Positions 8,235 through 15,386 of a DNA stretch of 34,206 nt are shown one piece after another. Origin of the DNA: Rhodospirillales bacterium (GTDB taxonomy: Bacteria; Pseudomonadota; Alphaproteobacteria; Acetobacterales; Acetobacteraceae); the NCBI GenBank assembly GCA_028288785.1, contig JAQGHV010000243.1, positions 1 to 34,206 of the forward strand. Reading direction: 5' to 3'. The notes under the pieces were generated by a model. It saw only the letters and a program-made list of their open reading frames with translations, did no database searches and was not told where the DNA came from. The position numbers and the translations under genes are program-made. Within the stretch, counting starts at the first letter, position 1. Each line of letters opens with the position of its first letter.

Positions 8235-8272
8235 AGCTTAACAGTCATGAAGAACGACTATTAAGCTTTACC
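8230..8272. terminator. 12-bp perfect AT-rich inverted repeat at the end of the TRAP operon
   Basis: GGTAAAGCTTAA at 8230-8241 and TTAAGCTTTACC at 8261-8272 are perfect reverse complements separated by 19 bases, and the left arm contains the dctM stop codon. A TTCTTTT stretch follows at 8277-8283, so an intrinsic terminator is plausible. The arms are AT-rich, unusual for terminators in such a GC-rich genome, and each contains AAGCTT, so a protein-binding site is an alternative. Confidence 0.5.
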
Positions 8273-8283
8273 TCACTTCTTTT

Positions 8284-8638
8284 GTGCCCTCAGGCGTCGG
8301 GCGCCCGCTCCGCGTGCTTGGCTCGCCGAATTATCGGCGGCGGCCATTCGGCCTTGCGGCGCTGTGCGCCGAAGTGTCCTCGACCGTGGGTGTTGGGCTG
8401 CCTGTGCGACCTTGACGCCTTCAGGCACCGGCGCTCGCTTGGCTCGTTGGACGACTGGCGGCGGGCTTGCGCGCTGTGCGCCGAGTCGCCCTCAACTACG
8501 GGAGCTTGGCTCTTTGGGCTGCCAGCGCGGTCCTGGCACCCTGAGGCTTGTCGCCTCAAGCCGGCTGCGACGCATTGCCGGCCACGAGCATGGCTTCCGC
8601 GCGTCATTGCGCTGCTCGGGCAACCCCGAAGGCGCGCC
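8284..8638 (+). repeat. Gene-free gap with tandem copies of a dispersed intergenic repeat
   Basis: Between dctM and thiG there are about 365 bases without a credible gene. A copy of a repeat starts with GTGCCCTCAGGCG at 8284 and runs to 8358 (core GCTTGGCTCGCCGAAT, then CGGCGGCGGCCATTCG). A second, degenerate copy lies at 8417-8471 (GCTTGGCTCGTTGGACGA, then GGCGGCGGGC). The exact 14-mer GCGCTGTGCGCCGA follows each copy, at 8359-8372 and 8471-8484, 112 bases apart. The first copy matches the complement of 20815-20890 with roughly 11 differences over about 76 positions by hand alignment. Further degenerate related sequence continues to about 8630. The open reading frames here show low-complexity composition and no family features. 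Confidence 0.65.
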
Positions 8639-9448
8639 TCAGCGGATGAGGCCGGCCAGTGGCGAGGAAGGGTCGGCGGTCGTCCGACGAGGCATCCGGC
8701 CGGCGAGATGCGCGAGGCGCCCGCCCTCGACGGCGGCCTTCATCGCGCGCGCCATCAGCACCGGGTTCTGGGCATGCGCGATGGCGCTGTTCATCAGCAC
8801 AGCGTCACAGCCGAGCTCCATCGCATAGGCCGCGTCGGATGCGGTGCCGACGCCGGCATCGACCAGCACCGGCACCTTGGCGTGCTCGATGATCGCCCCG
8901 ATCATATAGGGGTTCACGACGCCGAGACCGGAGCCGATCGGCGCACCCAGCGGCATGATGGCGACGCAGCCCATCTCCTCCAGGCGCTTCGCGGCCAGGG
9001 GGTCGTCGGCGCAATAGACCATCACCTCGAAGCCGTCCTTGATCAGCGCTGCCGCCGCTTCGAAAGTGCCGGGCATGTCGGGGTACAGGAAGGGCGGCGG
9101 GCCCAGGACCTCCAGCTTCACCAGGTTCCAGCCTCCGGCTTCGCGCGCCAGGCGGAGGGTGCGGACGGCCTCGGCGGCGGTGTGGCAGCCGGCGGTGTTC
9201 GGCAGGTAGGTGTAGCGGCTGGGGGGGACGAAATCCTGCAGCATCGGCGCGTTGGGGTCGGAGAGGTTTACGCGGCGAACGGCCACGGTAACGATCTCGG
9301 CGCCCGAGGCCTCGATCGCGGCGGCGGTCTCGGGCAGGTCCTTGTAGCGGCCGGTGCCGACGATCAGGCGCGAGGTGAATCGGCGGCCTGCCACCTCCCA
9401 CGTGTCCTGGTCAGTGTTCTGGATGCTATCCACGGCCTCAGCCTCCAC
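8639..9448 (-). CDS. thiG: Thiazole synthase ThiG
   Basis: 269 residues from a GTG start. The enzyme condenses 1-deoxy-D-xylulose 5-phosphate, dehydroglycine and ThiS-thiocarboxylate sulfur into the thiazole phosphate moiety of thiamine. Visible family features: [14 protein letters not shown] near the N-terminus, the Schiff-base Lys at residue 111 in [42 protein letters not shown] (phosphate binding) and [16 protein letters not shown]. The N-terminal 15 residues are not conserved in the family; GTG codons slightly downstream are alternative starts. It overlaps thiS by 11 bases, so the two are translationally coupled, which fits their physical complex. No thiO/thiH, thiC or thiE is in the window, and no THI-box riboswitch was recognised upstream. 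Confidence 0.97.
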   Translation of the reverse strand: MEAEAVDSIQNTDQDTWEVAGRRFTSRLIVGTGRYKDLPETAAAIEASGAEIVTVAVRRVNLSDPNAPMLQDFVPPSRYTYLPNTAGCHTAAEAVRTLRLAREAGGWNLVKLEVLGPPPFLYPDMPGTFEAAAALIKDGFEVMVYCADDPLAAKRLEEMGCVAIMPLGAPIGSGLGVVNPYMIGAIIEHAKVPVLVDAGVGTASDAAYAMELGCDAVLMNSAIAHAQNPVLMARAMKAAVEGGRLAHLAGRMPRRTTADPSSPLAGLIR

Positions 9449-9650
9449 CGATGAAATGCACGATCTCGAGCTGGTCGCCGGCGCTCAGGGCCTGGCTCGC
9501 ATAGGTCGAGCGCGGCACGATCTCGGCATTGCGCTCGACCGCGACCTTGCGCGTATCAAGCCCGAGGGTCGCTAGCAGCGCGGCGATTGTCGCACCGGGC
9601 GGCACGCCGCGTGGCTCGCCATTGATCGCGATCTGGATGCTCTGTCCCAT
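9438..9650 (-). CDS. thiS: Sulfur carrier protein ThiS
   Basis: 70 residues from ATG 9650, a ubiquitin-like beta-grasp sulfur carrier. It starts [14 protein letters not shown] and ends in VHFIGGG, providing the C-terminal Gly-Gly that is adenylated by ThiF/MoeB-type enzymes and converted to thiocarboxylate. [16 protein letters not shown] is the typical central segment. A longer reading to 9725 would add 25 residues with no family match and run close to the upstream gene's stop at 9712, so ATG 9650 is preferred even though no clear Shine-Dalgarno sequence precedes it. It overlaps thiG. Confidence 0.95.
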   Translation of the reverse strand: MGQSIQIAINGEPRGVPPGATIAALLATLGLDTRKVAVERNAEIVPRSTYASQALSAGDQLEIVHFIGGG

Positions 9651-9711
9651 CGGCCGAACATGGCGAGGGAGCCGGCCTGAAGCAAGGCTGGCGCCGACAG
9701 GGCAGGGGTGC

Positions 9712-10953
9712 TCAGGGCGCGGCAATGAGCAGTCGGTTCAGGCCTTCGAGCTGGACGACCAGGGCAGCGAAATCGCGCGCGAAGGCCTCGCGGGAGATAC
9801 CGTTGGCTGCGAGTGCGTCCGCGATCTCGCCGATGCGCGCTCTGCCATCGATGCGCGCAAGGATGGCGCCGGCCAGGCGAGGCATCGGCAGGGACACCCG
9901 CAGCCCGTCGAAGGCCACCGGCAAGGTACCGTCCGCACGAATGCCCTTGGCGAGAGCGGGGCCATCCCATTCCCGCAAGGTCGGGATCGCAGCGGGGTCC
10001 TGCCAATCGGGATGCAGCGGCGTGTCCTCAGCGCGGGTGCAGTAGGCGATGTGGATGCCCATGTTGCCGCAGATGGCCTCCGCGACCGCGGCGCGCTCCA
10101 CCGGCCCCAGCCCCGCGAGCCGCGCGCGCAGCTTCGGGTCGGGCAGATAGAGCGCGGGGTCGTAGCGGATCGGCTCCACCATGGTGCGCAGGCGCAGCCC
10201 GGCAGCGCCGATGAGGCGGGCGAGGTCGGCCACCGTGAAGGCGACGTCGCGCGGGTTCAGCAGCAGGTCGTAGAGGCCGGCATCGCCGCCATCCGTGTGA
10301 TCAGTGATCCAGGGGTTCTTGCGCAGCCAAGCCGTGTCCGGCGTCTGTTTCCACAGCCGGCGCGCCATCTCGACCCGCGAGGCCGGTGGTTCGGATGCGG
10401 GGGCGAGCAGGCGCAGCGCGTCCTGCAGCATGTAGACCCCGGTGCGGCCATGCGGTGCATAGACCATGAGCCCGATGCCACCGCCTGGCGCGAGCGCACC
10501 GGCGAGCGCCTTCAGTCCGGCCAGAGGGTCCGGCAGGTGGTGCAGCACGCCGCAGCAATCGATGTAGTCGAAGGCGCCGAGACCGAGCTGCGGCAGGTCG
10601 AGCAGGGAGCCGGTCTCGAATGCCACATTGTCCAGGCCGCGCAATTCGGCCCGCGCCATCGCCACCTTGCGGGCGGCGGCGGAACGGTCGAGCCATGTGA
10701 CCCGGCCAGGGCGGCCGGCGCGCGAAAGCTGGGTTGCCAGCATCATGGTGCCGTCGCCGCTGCCACCCCCGGCCATGAGCGCGTTGAGCGGCTGGTTGGC
10801 CGGACGGCGGGCGCCGAAGATCCAGTGGTCGATCTCCGCGAGGTGGCTGGGGCTGCCGATGATGAGGCGCTTCGCCTCCTCGCGCGGGTCCCGCTGCGGG
10901 TAGGGGAAGGCTTCGTACTGGTCGCGGAGGGCAGTGTCGGCGTCGTCGGTCAT
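9712..10953 (-). CDS. Class I SAM-dependent methyltransferase with C-terminal extension
   Basis: 413 residues from ATG 10953 (longer in-frame starts add a low-complexity segment). N-terminal motif [18 protein letters not shown] is followed by the SAM-binding loop AGGGSGDGT at about residues 61-69, an acidic residue in VTWLDRS ending strand 2, and the motif IV/post-IV region [22 protein letters not shown] large insert ([17 protein letters not shown]...) is typical of this bacterial family, whose substrates are not established. The last 60 residues ([36 protein letters not shown]) look like a PqqD-like or winged-helix fold. The gene is the first of the minus-strand run leading to thiSG, 61 bases upstream of thiS, so co-transcription is likely but functional linkage to thiamine is not shown. 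Confidence 0.85.
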   Translation of the reverse strand: MTDDADTALRDQYEAFPYPQRDPREEAKRLIIGSPSHLAEIDHWIFGARRPANQPLNALMAGGGSGDGTMMLATQLSRAGRPGRVTWLDRSAAARKVAMARAELRGLDNVAFETGSLLDLPQLGLGAFDYIDCCGVLHHLPDPLAGLKALAGALAPGGGIGLMVYAPHGRTGVYMLQDALRLLAPASEPPASRVEMARRLWKQTPDTAWLRKNPWITDHTDGGDAGLYDLLLNPRDVAFTVADLARLIGAAGLRLRTMVEPIRYDPALYLPDPKLRARLAGLGPVERAAVAEAICGNMGIHIAYCTRAEDTPLHPDWQDPAAIPTLREWDGPALAKGIRADGTLPVAFDGLRVSLPMPRLAGAILARIDGRARIGEIADALAANGISREAFARDFAALVVQLEGLNRLLIAAP

Positions 10954-11267
10954 GGCACTGTCTCGAATGGCCGGGGGTTGGGCGCAAGGGGGCGTCTGCG
11001 GCACTACCACTGCGGCGGCAAACGGTGCCTGCGACGAGCGCTCCCGATGACGGGGACGGCGGGCGCCGACCACTTCGAGACGGAGGCCCGGTCACGCCAC
11101 TATGGCAACAGTGCCGGTGTCCCCACGCCCGTCCAGTCCCCCTCGCCGCAACGTGCCATGGTGCGACCAACCAGACGCTAGGAGGCAAGCCGTGCGAGGC
11201 GGGCTTGGTTGCCCTGCACCGACTCTCGGTTGCAGCGCGGCGGCTTGGCCCCTATCTAGGCGAAATC
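10954..11267. other. Intergenic region between divergent methyltransferase and ialB-like genes
   Basis: About 314 bases without a credible gene. It must contain the promoters of two divergent transcription units. A weak candidate for the ialB-like gene is TTGCAG (11230-11235), a 17-base spacer, then TATCTA (11253-11258), matching the consensus at only half the positions. No repeats or RNA gene were recognised. An open frame continues upstream from the ialB-like ATG to 11025 but reads as low-complexity Arg/Gly-rich sequence. Confidence 0.35.
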
Positions 11268-11771
11268 ATGCATAAGCCAGTCGGATGTTTGGCCCTTTGC
11301 GGGGCGTTGCTGGCTTGGCCCGTCCTAGCCCAGACGGCCGGGCAACCGCGCCGCCTCGGCACTTTCCAGGACTGGACCGCCGCGGTGCACCAGGAACGTG
11401 GCCAGAAGGTCTGCTACGCCTTCGCCCGCGCCGCGCGCAGCGACCCCCAGCGCTCGGGCGTCCTGCTGCTGGTTACCCACCGCCCTGGATCTCGCGACCA
11501 GGTGGCCCTCCGCGCCGGCTACGCCTATCCGCGCAATGCCGAGGTCACCGTCGCCATCGGCGACGCCAACCTCCGCTTCTACACCAACGCGGACAGCGCC
11601 TTCGCGCGCGACGGCCGTGCCGCCGTCGCCGCCTTCCGTAACGGGCGCGAGGCCGCGACACGCGCTCCTACCGCCTCCGGCCGAGGCCAGGTGAGTGACG
11701 TCTTCCCGCTCGGCGGCTTCTCCGCGGCCTATGACGCCATCAGCCGCGAATGCCCGGCAGGCCGCCGATGA
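11268..11771 (+). CDS. Invasion-associated locus B (IalB) family periplasmic protein
   Basis: 167 residues. A signal peptide (MHKPVGCLALCGALLAWPVLAQ) is followed by the IalB-type domain: FQDWTAAVHQERGQKVCYAFARA, then LLLVTHRPGSRDQVALRAGY, AEVTVAIGDANLRFYTN and SDVFPLGGFSAAYDAISRECP. Such proteins are widespread in Alphaproteobacteria; the name comes from Bartonella IalB, involved in erythrocyte invasion, but most homologues in non-pathogens are of unknown role. The two Cys residues, one at KVCYA and one at RECP, may pair in the periplasm. Its TGA stop overlaps the ATG of rlmN (ATGA), so the two are translationally coupled. An AGGCGA sequence a few bases before the ATG is a weak ribosome binding site. 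Confidence 0.88.
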   Translation: MHKPVGCLALCGALLAWPVLAQTAGQPRRLGTFQDWTAAVHQERGQKVCYAFARAARSDPQRSGVLLLVTHRPGSRDQVALRAGYAYPRNAEVTVAIGDANLRFYTNADSAFARDGRAAVAAFRNGREAATRAPTASGRGQVSDVFPLGGFSAAYDAISRECPAGRR

Positions 11772-12946
11772 GCGATAACCTCAACGAAGCCGAACGCACG
11801 CGCATCCTCGCCAAATCCGCGCGCTTCAGCCCGCCCCCCGCCCAGACCGCCGACGGCCGGCGCGACCTGGTGGGCCTGTCGCGCGACGAACTCGCCGCCG
11901 AAATGGTCGCGGTGGGCGAGAAGCCGTTCCGCGCCAAGCAGCTCTGGCACTGGATCTACCACCAGGGCGTGACCGATTTTTCCGCGATGAACACCATCGC
12001 CAAGCCGATGCAGGCGATCTTCGCCGAGCGCTTCGTCGTCGGCCGCCCCCAGGTCTCGACCGAGCAGACCAGCACCGACGGCACCCGCAAATGGCTGCTC
12101 CGCTTCCGCGACGGCCAGCAGGCGGAGACGGTGTACATCCCCAGCCTTGATGAGGATCGCGGCGCGGTTTGCATCTCCACCCAGGTCGGCTGCACCCTGT
12201 CCTGCCGCTTCTGCCACACCGGCACCCAGGCGCTGGTCCGCAACCTCGGCGCCGCCGAGATCGTCGGCCAGTTCATGGCCGCGCGCGACAGCTACGGCGA
12301 ATGGCCGAGCCCCAAGGACGGCACGGAACGGCACCTCTCAAACATCGTCGTCATGGGCATGGGCGAGCCGCTCTATAACTACGAGAACACCGCCAAGGCG
12401 CTGAAGATCATCATGGACAACGAGGGCATCGGGCTCTCGCGCCGGCGGATCACGCTCAGCACCTCCGGCGTCGTGCCGATGATGGACCGCTGCGGCGCCG
12501 AGCTGAATGTGGGCCTCGCGGTCAGCCTGCACGCGGTCACCAACGAGCTGCGCGACGAGATCGTGCCGCTGAACCGCAAATACCCGATCGAGGAACTGCT
12601 CGCCGCCTGCCGCCGCTACCCCGGTGCCACGAACGCCCGGCGCATCACCTTCGAATACGTGATGCTCCGCGGCGTGAACGACAGCGAGGCCGAAGCCCGC
12701 GAACTGGTCCGCCTGATCGCGGGCATGCCCGCAAAGATAAACCTGATCCCGTTCAACCCCTGGCCCGGCAGCCCCTATCTGACCAGCACCAGCGACGCCA
12801 TCCGCCGCTTCGCCGCGATCCTGAACGATGCCGGGTACTCCAGCCCGATCCGCAGGCCTCGTGGGCGCGATATCCTCGCCGCGTGTGGGCAGCTCAAGAC
12901 TGAAAGCGAGCGCGTCCGGCCGGTGCGGGCCCCGGCGAAGGTCTAG
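11768..12946 (+). CDS. rlmN: Dual-specificity 23S rRNA/tRNA adenine-C2 methyltransferase RlmN
   Basis: 392 residues. This radical SAM enzyme methylates A2503 of 23S rRNA and A37 of some tRNAs at C2. The iron-sulfur motif GCTLSCRFCHTGTQ has Cys142, Cys146 and Cys149; the C-terminal catalytic Cys is residue 373 in DILAACGQL. Other family segments: EKPFRAKQLWHWIYHQG, TVYIPSLDEDRGAVCISTQVGC, NIVVMGMGEPLYNYENT, RRITLSTSGVVPMMDR, VSLHAVTNELRDEIVPLNRKYP and NLIPFNPWPGSPY. The start is taken at ATG 11768, overlapping the stop of the upstream ialB-like gene by 4 bases; an upstream in-frame ATG at 11750 is possible. Assignment is firm. Confidence 0.98.
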   Translation: MSDNLNEAERTRILAKSARFSPPPAQTADGRRDLVGLSRDELAAEMVAVGEKPFRAKQLWHWIYHQGVTDFSAMNTIAKPMQAIFAERFVVGRPQVSTEQTSTDGTRKWLLRFRDGQQAETVYIPSLDEDRGAVCISTQVGCTLSCRFCHTGTQALVRNLGAAEIVGQFMAARDSYGEWPSPKDGTERHLSNIVVMGMGEPLYNYENTAKALKIIMDNEGIGLSRRRITLSTSGVVPMMDRCGAELNVGLAVSLHAVTNELRDEIVPLNRKYPIEELLAACRRYPGATNARRITFEYVMLRGVNDSEAEARELVRLIAGMPAKINLIPFNPWPGSPYLTSTSDAIRRFAAILNDAGYSSPIRRPRGRDILAACGQLKTESERVRPVRAPAKV

Positions 12947-12969
12947 CGGCAGGTCCTGACGACAGGATG

Positions 12970-12987
12970 GGGGAAATGAATTTCCCC
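12970..12987. terminator. G4A3-type hairpin after rlmN
   Basis: GGGGAAAT-GA-ATTTCCCC is an 8-bp perfect inverted repeat 23 bases after the rlmN stop. No T-run follows on the plus strand (TAACCTTCG). Its complement, GGGGAAATTCATTTCCCC, differs from the hairpins at 17676-17693 and 31086-31103 only at one loop position, so it may be a third, inverted member of that element family. It could end rlmN transcription. Confidence 0.45.
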
Positions 12988-13070
12988 TAACCTTCGCTAA
13001 CCCTAGCCTCCGCGCACACTACGGGCTTTCATCGCCCCCGGACCCTCAAGCGGTCACAGGGAGGCCTTCC

Positions 13071-13466
13071 ATGGACGAAGACCAAGCGCATGCCACGTTG
13101 CGCGCGCGCGGACGCGGCGAGATGCGGGAGATCCTTGGCGCCGCCTATACCGACGGGCGGGACAAGACGACGACGCCGTTCAACGCGGCCATCCGCGCGC
13201 TGTCGGAGGAGATGGCCTATGCCACTTTGTGGACGCGTCCGAACCTCGATCGCAAGCAGCGCAGCCTCATCACGCTCGGCATGTTGTGTGCGCTGAATCA
13301 TCCGCATGAGCTGCGGGTGCATCTGGTCGCGGCGCTGAACAATGGCTGCACGGCCGCGGAGATCAGCGAGGTCTTTACCCATGCCGTCGCGTATTGCGGT
13401 TTTCCCGCTGCGATCGATGCGCTGCGCATGGCCGAGCAGGTTTTGGGTGAGGAGGGCGCGCTGTGA
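13071..13466 (+). CDS. Carboxymuconolactone decarboxylase (CMD) family protein
   Basis: 131 residues, the size of PcaC-type proteins. It reads REILGAAYTDGRDKTTTPFNAA, then WTRPNLDRKQRSLITLGMLCAL, HPHELRVHLVAALNNGCTAAEISEVFTH and GFPAAIDALRMAEQV, a good match to 4-carboxymuconolactone decarboxylase-like proteins. The CxxC of AhpD-type members is absent, so a peroxidatic role is unlikely. A Shine-Dalgarno GGGAGG lies upstream of the ATG. Its stop overlaps the GTG start of the CoA-transferase gene, suggesting a shared catabolic pathway, perhaps of an aromatic or related acid, but neither beta-ketoadipate genes nor a regulator are adjacent. The exact substrate is open. Confidence 0.9.
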   Translation: MDEDQAHATLRARGRGEMREILGAAYTDGRDKTTTPFNAAIRALSEEMAYATLWTRPNLDRKQRSLITLGMLCALNHPHELRVHLVAALNNGCTAAEISEVFTHAVAYCGFPAAIDALRMAEQVLGEEGAL

Positions 13467-14665
13467 GCCAGGTGGAAGCCCTTGCCGGGTGCAAGGTGAT
13501 CGACGTTTCCAGCTTCCTGGCCGGCCCTTTCGCGACCACGCAGCTCGCGGAGTTCGGGGCTGACGTCATCAAGCTGGAGTTGCCGGGTGTCGGCGATGCG
13601 CTGCGCAAGTTCGGCACGGTCACGGAATGCGGTGAGACGCTGCCGTGGCTGTCGGAATGCCGGAACAAGAAGATCGCCTCGCTGGACCTGCGCAAGCCGG
13701 AGGGGGCCGAGCTGTTCAAGCAGCTGATCTCGGATGCCGACATTCTCGTGGAGAACTTCCAGCCTGGCACGATGGAGAAATGGGGGCTCGGCTGGGATGT
13801 GCTTTCGGCGGTGAATCCGCGCCTCATCATGGTGCGGATTTCCGGCTATGGGCAGACCGGGCCCTATAGCGGGCGGCCTGGATTTGGGCGTATCGGCAAC
13901 GCGTTCGGGGGGCTGTCCTACCTGGCCGGCTACCCGGATCGGCCGCCGGTGACGCCGGGGTCCGCGACCATCCCGGACTACCTGGCGGGGCTGTATGGGG
14001 CGTTCGGGGCGCTGCTCGCGATGCGGGCGCGGGAGCAGACCGGGCGCGGGCAGGTGGTGGATATCGGGCTGTATGAGCCGATCTTCCGCATTCTGGATGA
14101 GCTCGCGCCCTCGTTCCACCTCAACGGTTTTATCCGCGAACGGATGGGGCCAGGGACCGTGAACGTGGTGCCGCACAGCCACTACCCGACCAAGGATGGC
14201 CGCTGGATCGCGGTCGCCTGCACCTCCGACAAGATCTACGCGCGGCTGGCCGAGGCGATGGGCACGCCCGAGCACGCCGGCAATGGGAAATGGGGCACGG
14301 TCAAGCAGCGCGAGGCACAGCGCGCGGTGGTGGACGCGACGGTCGGCGCCTGGACCGGCACCATGGACCGCGATGAGGTGCTGACCCTCTGCGCTGCGCA
14401 TGAGGTGCCGTGCGGCCCGGTCTATTCGATCGAAGAGATCTTCGCGGACCCGCAATACAAGGCGCGTGGCAACATCGCCTATGTGGAGGATCCCCGCGTG
14501 GGGGTGCTCGCGGTCCCGAACGTGGTGCCGCGCCTGACCGAGACACCAGGCCGCATCAAGTGGCTTGGCCCATCGCAGGGCGCGCATGCGGACCATGTGT
14601 ACCGGGAACGACTTGGGCTCGGGGAGGCGGAGATCGCGCGGCTGCAGGAGGCCGGCGTCATCTGA
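13463..14665 (+). CDS. Family III CoA-transferase (CaiB/BaiF/Frc type)
   Basis: 400 residues, starting at a GTG that overlaps the previous gene's stop (GTGA). Family III enzymes move CoA between carboxylic acids through an Asp-linked anhydride; the expected nucleophile is Asp172 in ATIPDYLAGLYGAFGALLA. Other signatures: KVIDVSSFLAGPFATTQLAEFGADVIK at the N-terminus, RNKKIASLDLRKPEGAELF, ADILVENFQPGTMEKWGLG, MVRISGYGQTGPYSGRPGFG and VVDIGLYEPIFRIL, all in the usual order and length. It probably activates the acid whose degradation involves the neighbouring CMD-family enzyme, which is inference from gene overlap. Formyl-, carnitine-, mesaconyl- and succinyl-CoA-dependent members cannot be told apart here. 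Confidence 0.94.
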   Translation: MSQVEALAGCKVIDVSSFLAGPFATTQLAEFGADVIKLELPGVGDALRKFGTVTECGETLPWLSECRNKKIASLDLRKPEGAELFKQLISDADILVENFQPGTMEKWGLGWDVLSAVNPRLIMVRISGYGQTGPYSGRPGFGRIGNAFGGLSYLAGYPDRPPVTPGSATIPDYLAGLYGAFGALLAMRAREQTGRGQVVDIGLYEPIFRILDELAPSFHLNGFIRERMGPGTVNVVPHSHYPTKDGRWIAVACTSDKIYARLAEAMGTPEHAGNGKWGTVKQREAQRAVVDATVGAWTGTMDRDEVLTLCAAHEVPCGPVYSIEEIFADPQYKARGNIAYVEDPRVGVLAVPNVVPRLTETPGRIKWLGPSQGAHADHVYRERLGLGEAEIARLQEAGVI

Positions 14666-14712
14666 AGGGTGCCGAGGCTTGCATCGTCGGCGGGTTTTGG
14701 CATCCTTGCCGG

Positions 14713-15345
14713 ATGCTCTACATGCCGCCTGCCTTCCGCGAGACCGATGTCGCCGTCCTCCATGCCCTGATCCAGGGTTCGCGCCTGGCGATCATGATCT
14801 GCCCGGCGCTCGATGACCCGCTGCCTTGGGTGACGCATCTGCCGCTGATGCTCGATCCCGCCGAAGGGCCGCTCGGCACGCTGCACGGCCATGTCGCGAA
14901 GGCCAATCCGCATTGGCAGGCCCTGGTTCGCGCCGGCCGTGCCCTGGTGATCTTCCCCGGCCCGGAAGCCTATGTCTCGCCCTCGAACTACGCTTCCAAG
15001 CGAGAGCACGGGAAGGTCGTACCGACGTGGAATTACGTCGCCGTGCACGCCGAGTGTCAGGCGGAAATCTATCACGACCACGACCGGCTGCGGGGGGTCG
15101 TGACCCGCCTCACTGAGCAGCAGGAAAGGCCGCGCGCCGAGCCCTGGGCCGTCACCGATGCGCCGGAGCCGTTCATCGCCGGCCAGCTGAAGGGCATCGT
15201 GGGGGTCGCGCTGCGGATCACCGCGCTCGATGGCAAGCGCAAGCTGTCACAGAACCGCCAGGCGGAGGACCGCGCCGGGGTCAAGGCTGGGCTGGCGGAG
15301 AGCGAGGATAGCCGGGACCGCGACCTGTCGGCGGTGATCGATTAG
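14713..15345 (+). CDS. FMN-binding negative transcriptional regulator family protein (PaiB-like)
   Basis: 210 residues. The PaiB family shows as MLYMPPAFRETDVAVLHALI, THLPLMLDPAEGPLGTLHGHVAKANPHW, FPGPEAYVSPSNYASK, GKVVPTWNYVAVH, PEPFIAGQLKGIVGVALRI and the C-terminal GKRKLSQNRQAEDRAGV. The fold is an FMN-binding split barrel. Bacillus PaiB is linked to repression of sporulation and protease genes; in Proteobacteria many homologues are simply annotated as flavin-binding and their role is unknown. ATG 14713 is chosen because the protein then begins as in the family. It stands 47 bases after the CoA-transferase gene and 41 bases before the penicillin-binding protein gene, so it may belong to either unit. 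Confidence 0.92.
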   Translation: MLYMPPAFRETDVAVLHALIQGSRLAIMICPALDDPLPWVTHLPLMLDPAEGPLGTLHGHVAKANPHWQALVRAGRALVIFPGPEAYVSPSNYASKREHGKVVPTWNYVAVHAECQAEIYHDHDRLRGVVTRLTEQQERPRAEPWAVTDAPEPFIAGQLKGIVGVALRITALDGKRKLSQNRQAEDRAGVKAGLAESEDSRDRDLSAVID

Positions 15346-15386
15346 GCATCGCTGGCGAAATCGCGACGGGGCTTATAGCGTCGCGC

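Noticed and set aside
8290-8607. 105-residue minus-strand frame in the dctM-thiG gap
   Set aside because: Composition is Arg/Ser/Gln-rich, it follows the repeat units, and there is no ribosome binding site or family feature.
9651-9711. THI-box riboswitch upstream of thiSG
   Set aside because: The gap is only 61 bases and lacks the conserved CUGAGA and ACCUGA-type elements; none was seen upstream of the methyltransferase either.
9651-9725. N-terminal extension of thiS
   Set aside because: The added residues do not match the ThiS fold and bring the gene close to the upstream stop; ThiS proteins are about 65-70 residues.
11230-11258. Sigma-70 promoter for the ialB-like gene
   Set aside because: TTGCAG-17-TATCTA matches only half of each hexamer and would give an almost leaderless transcript; kept only as a weak remark.
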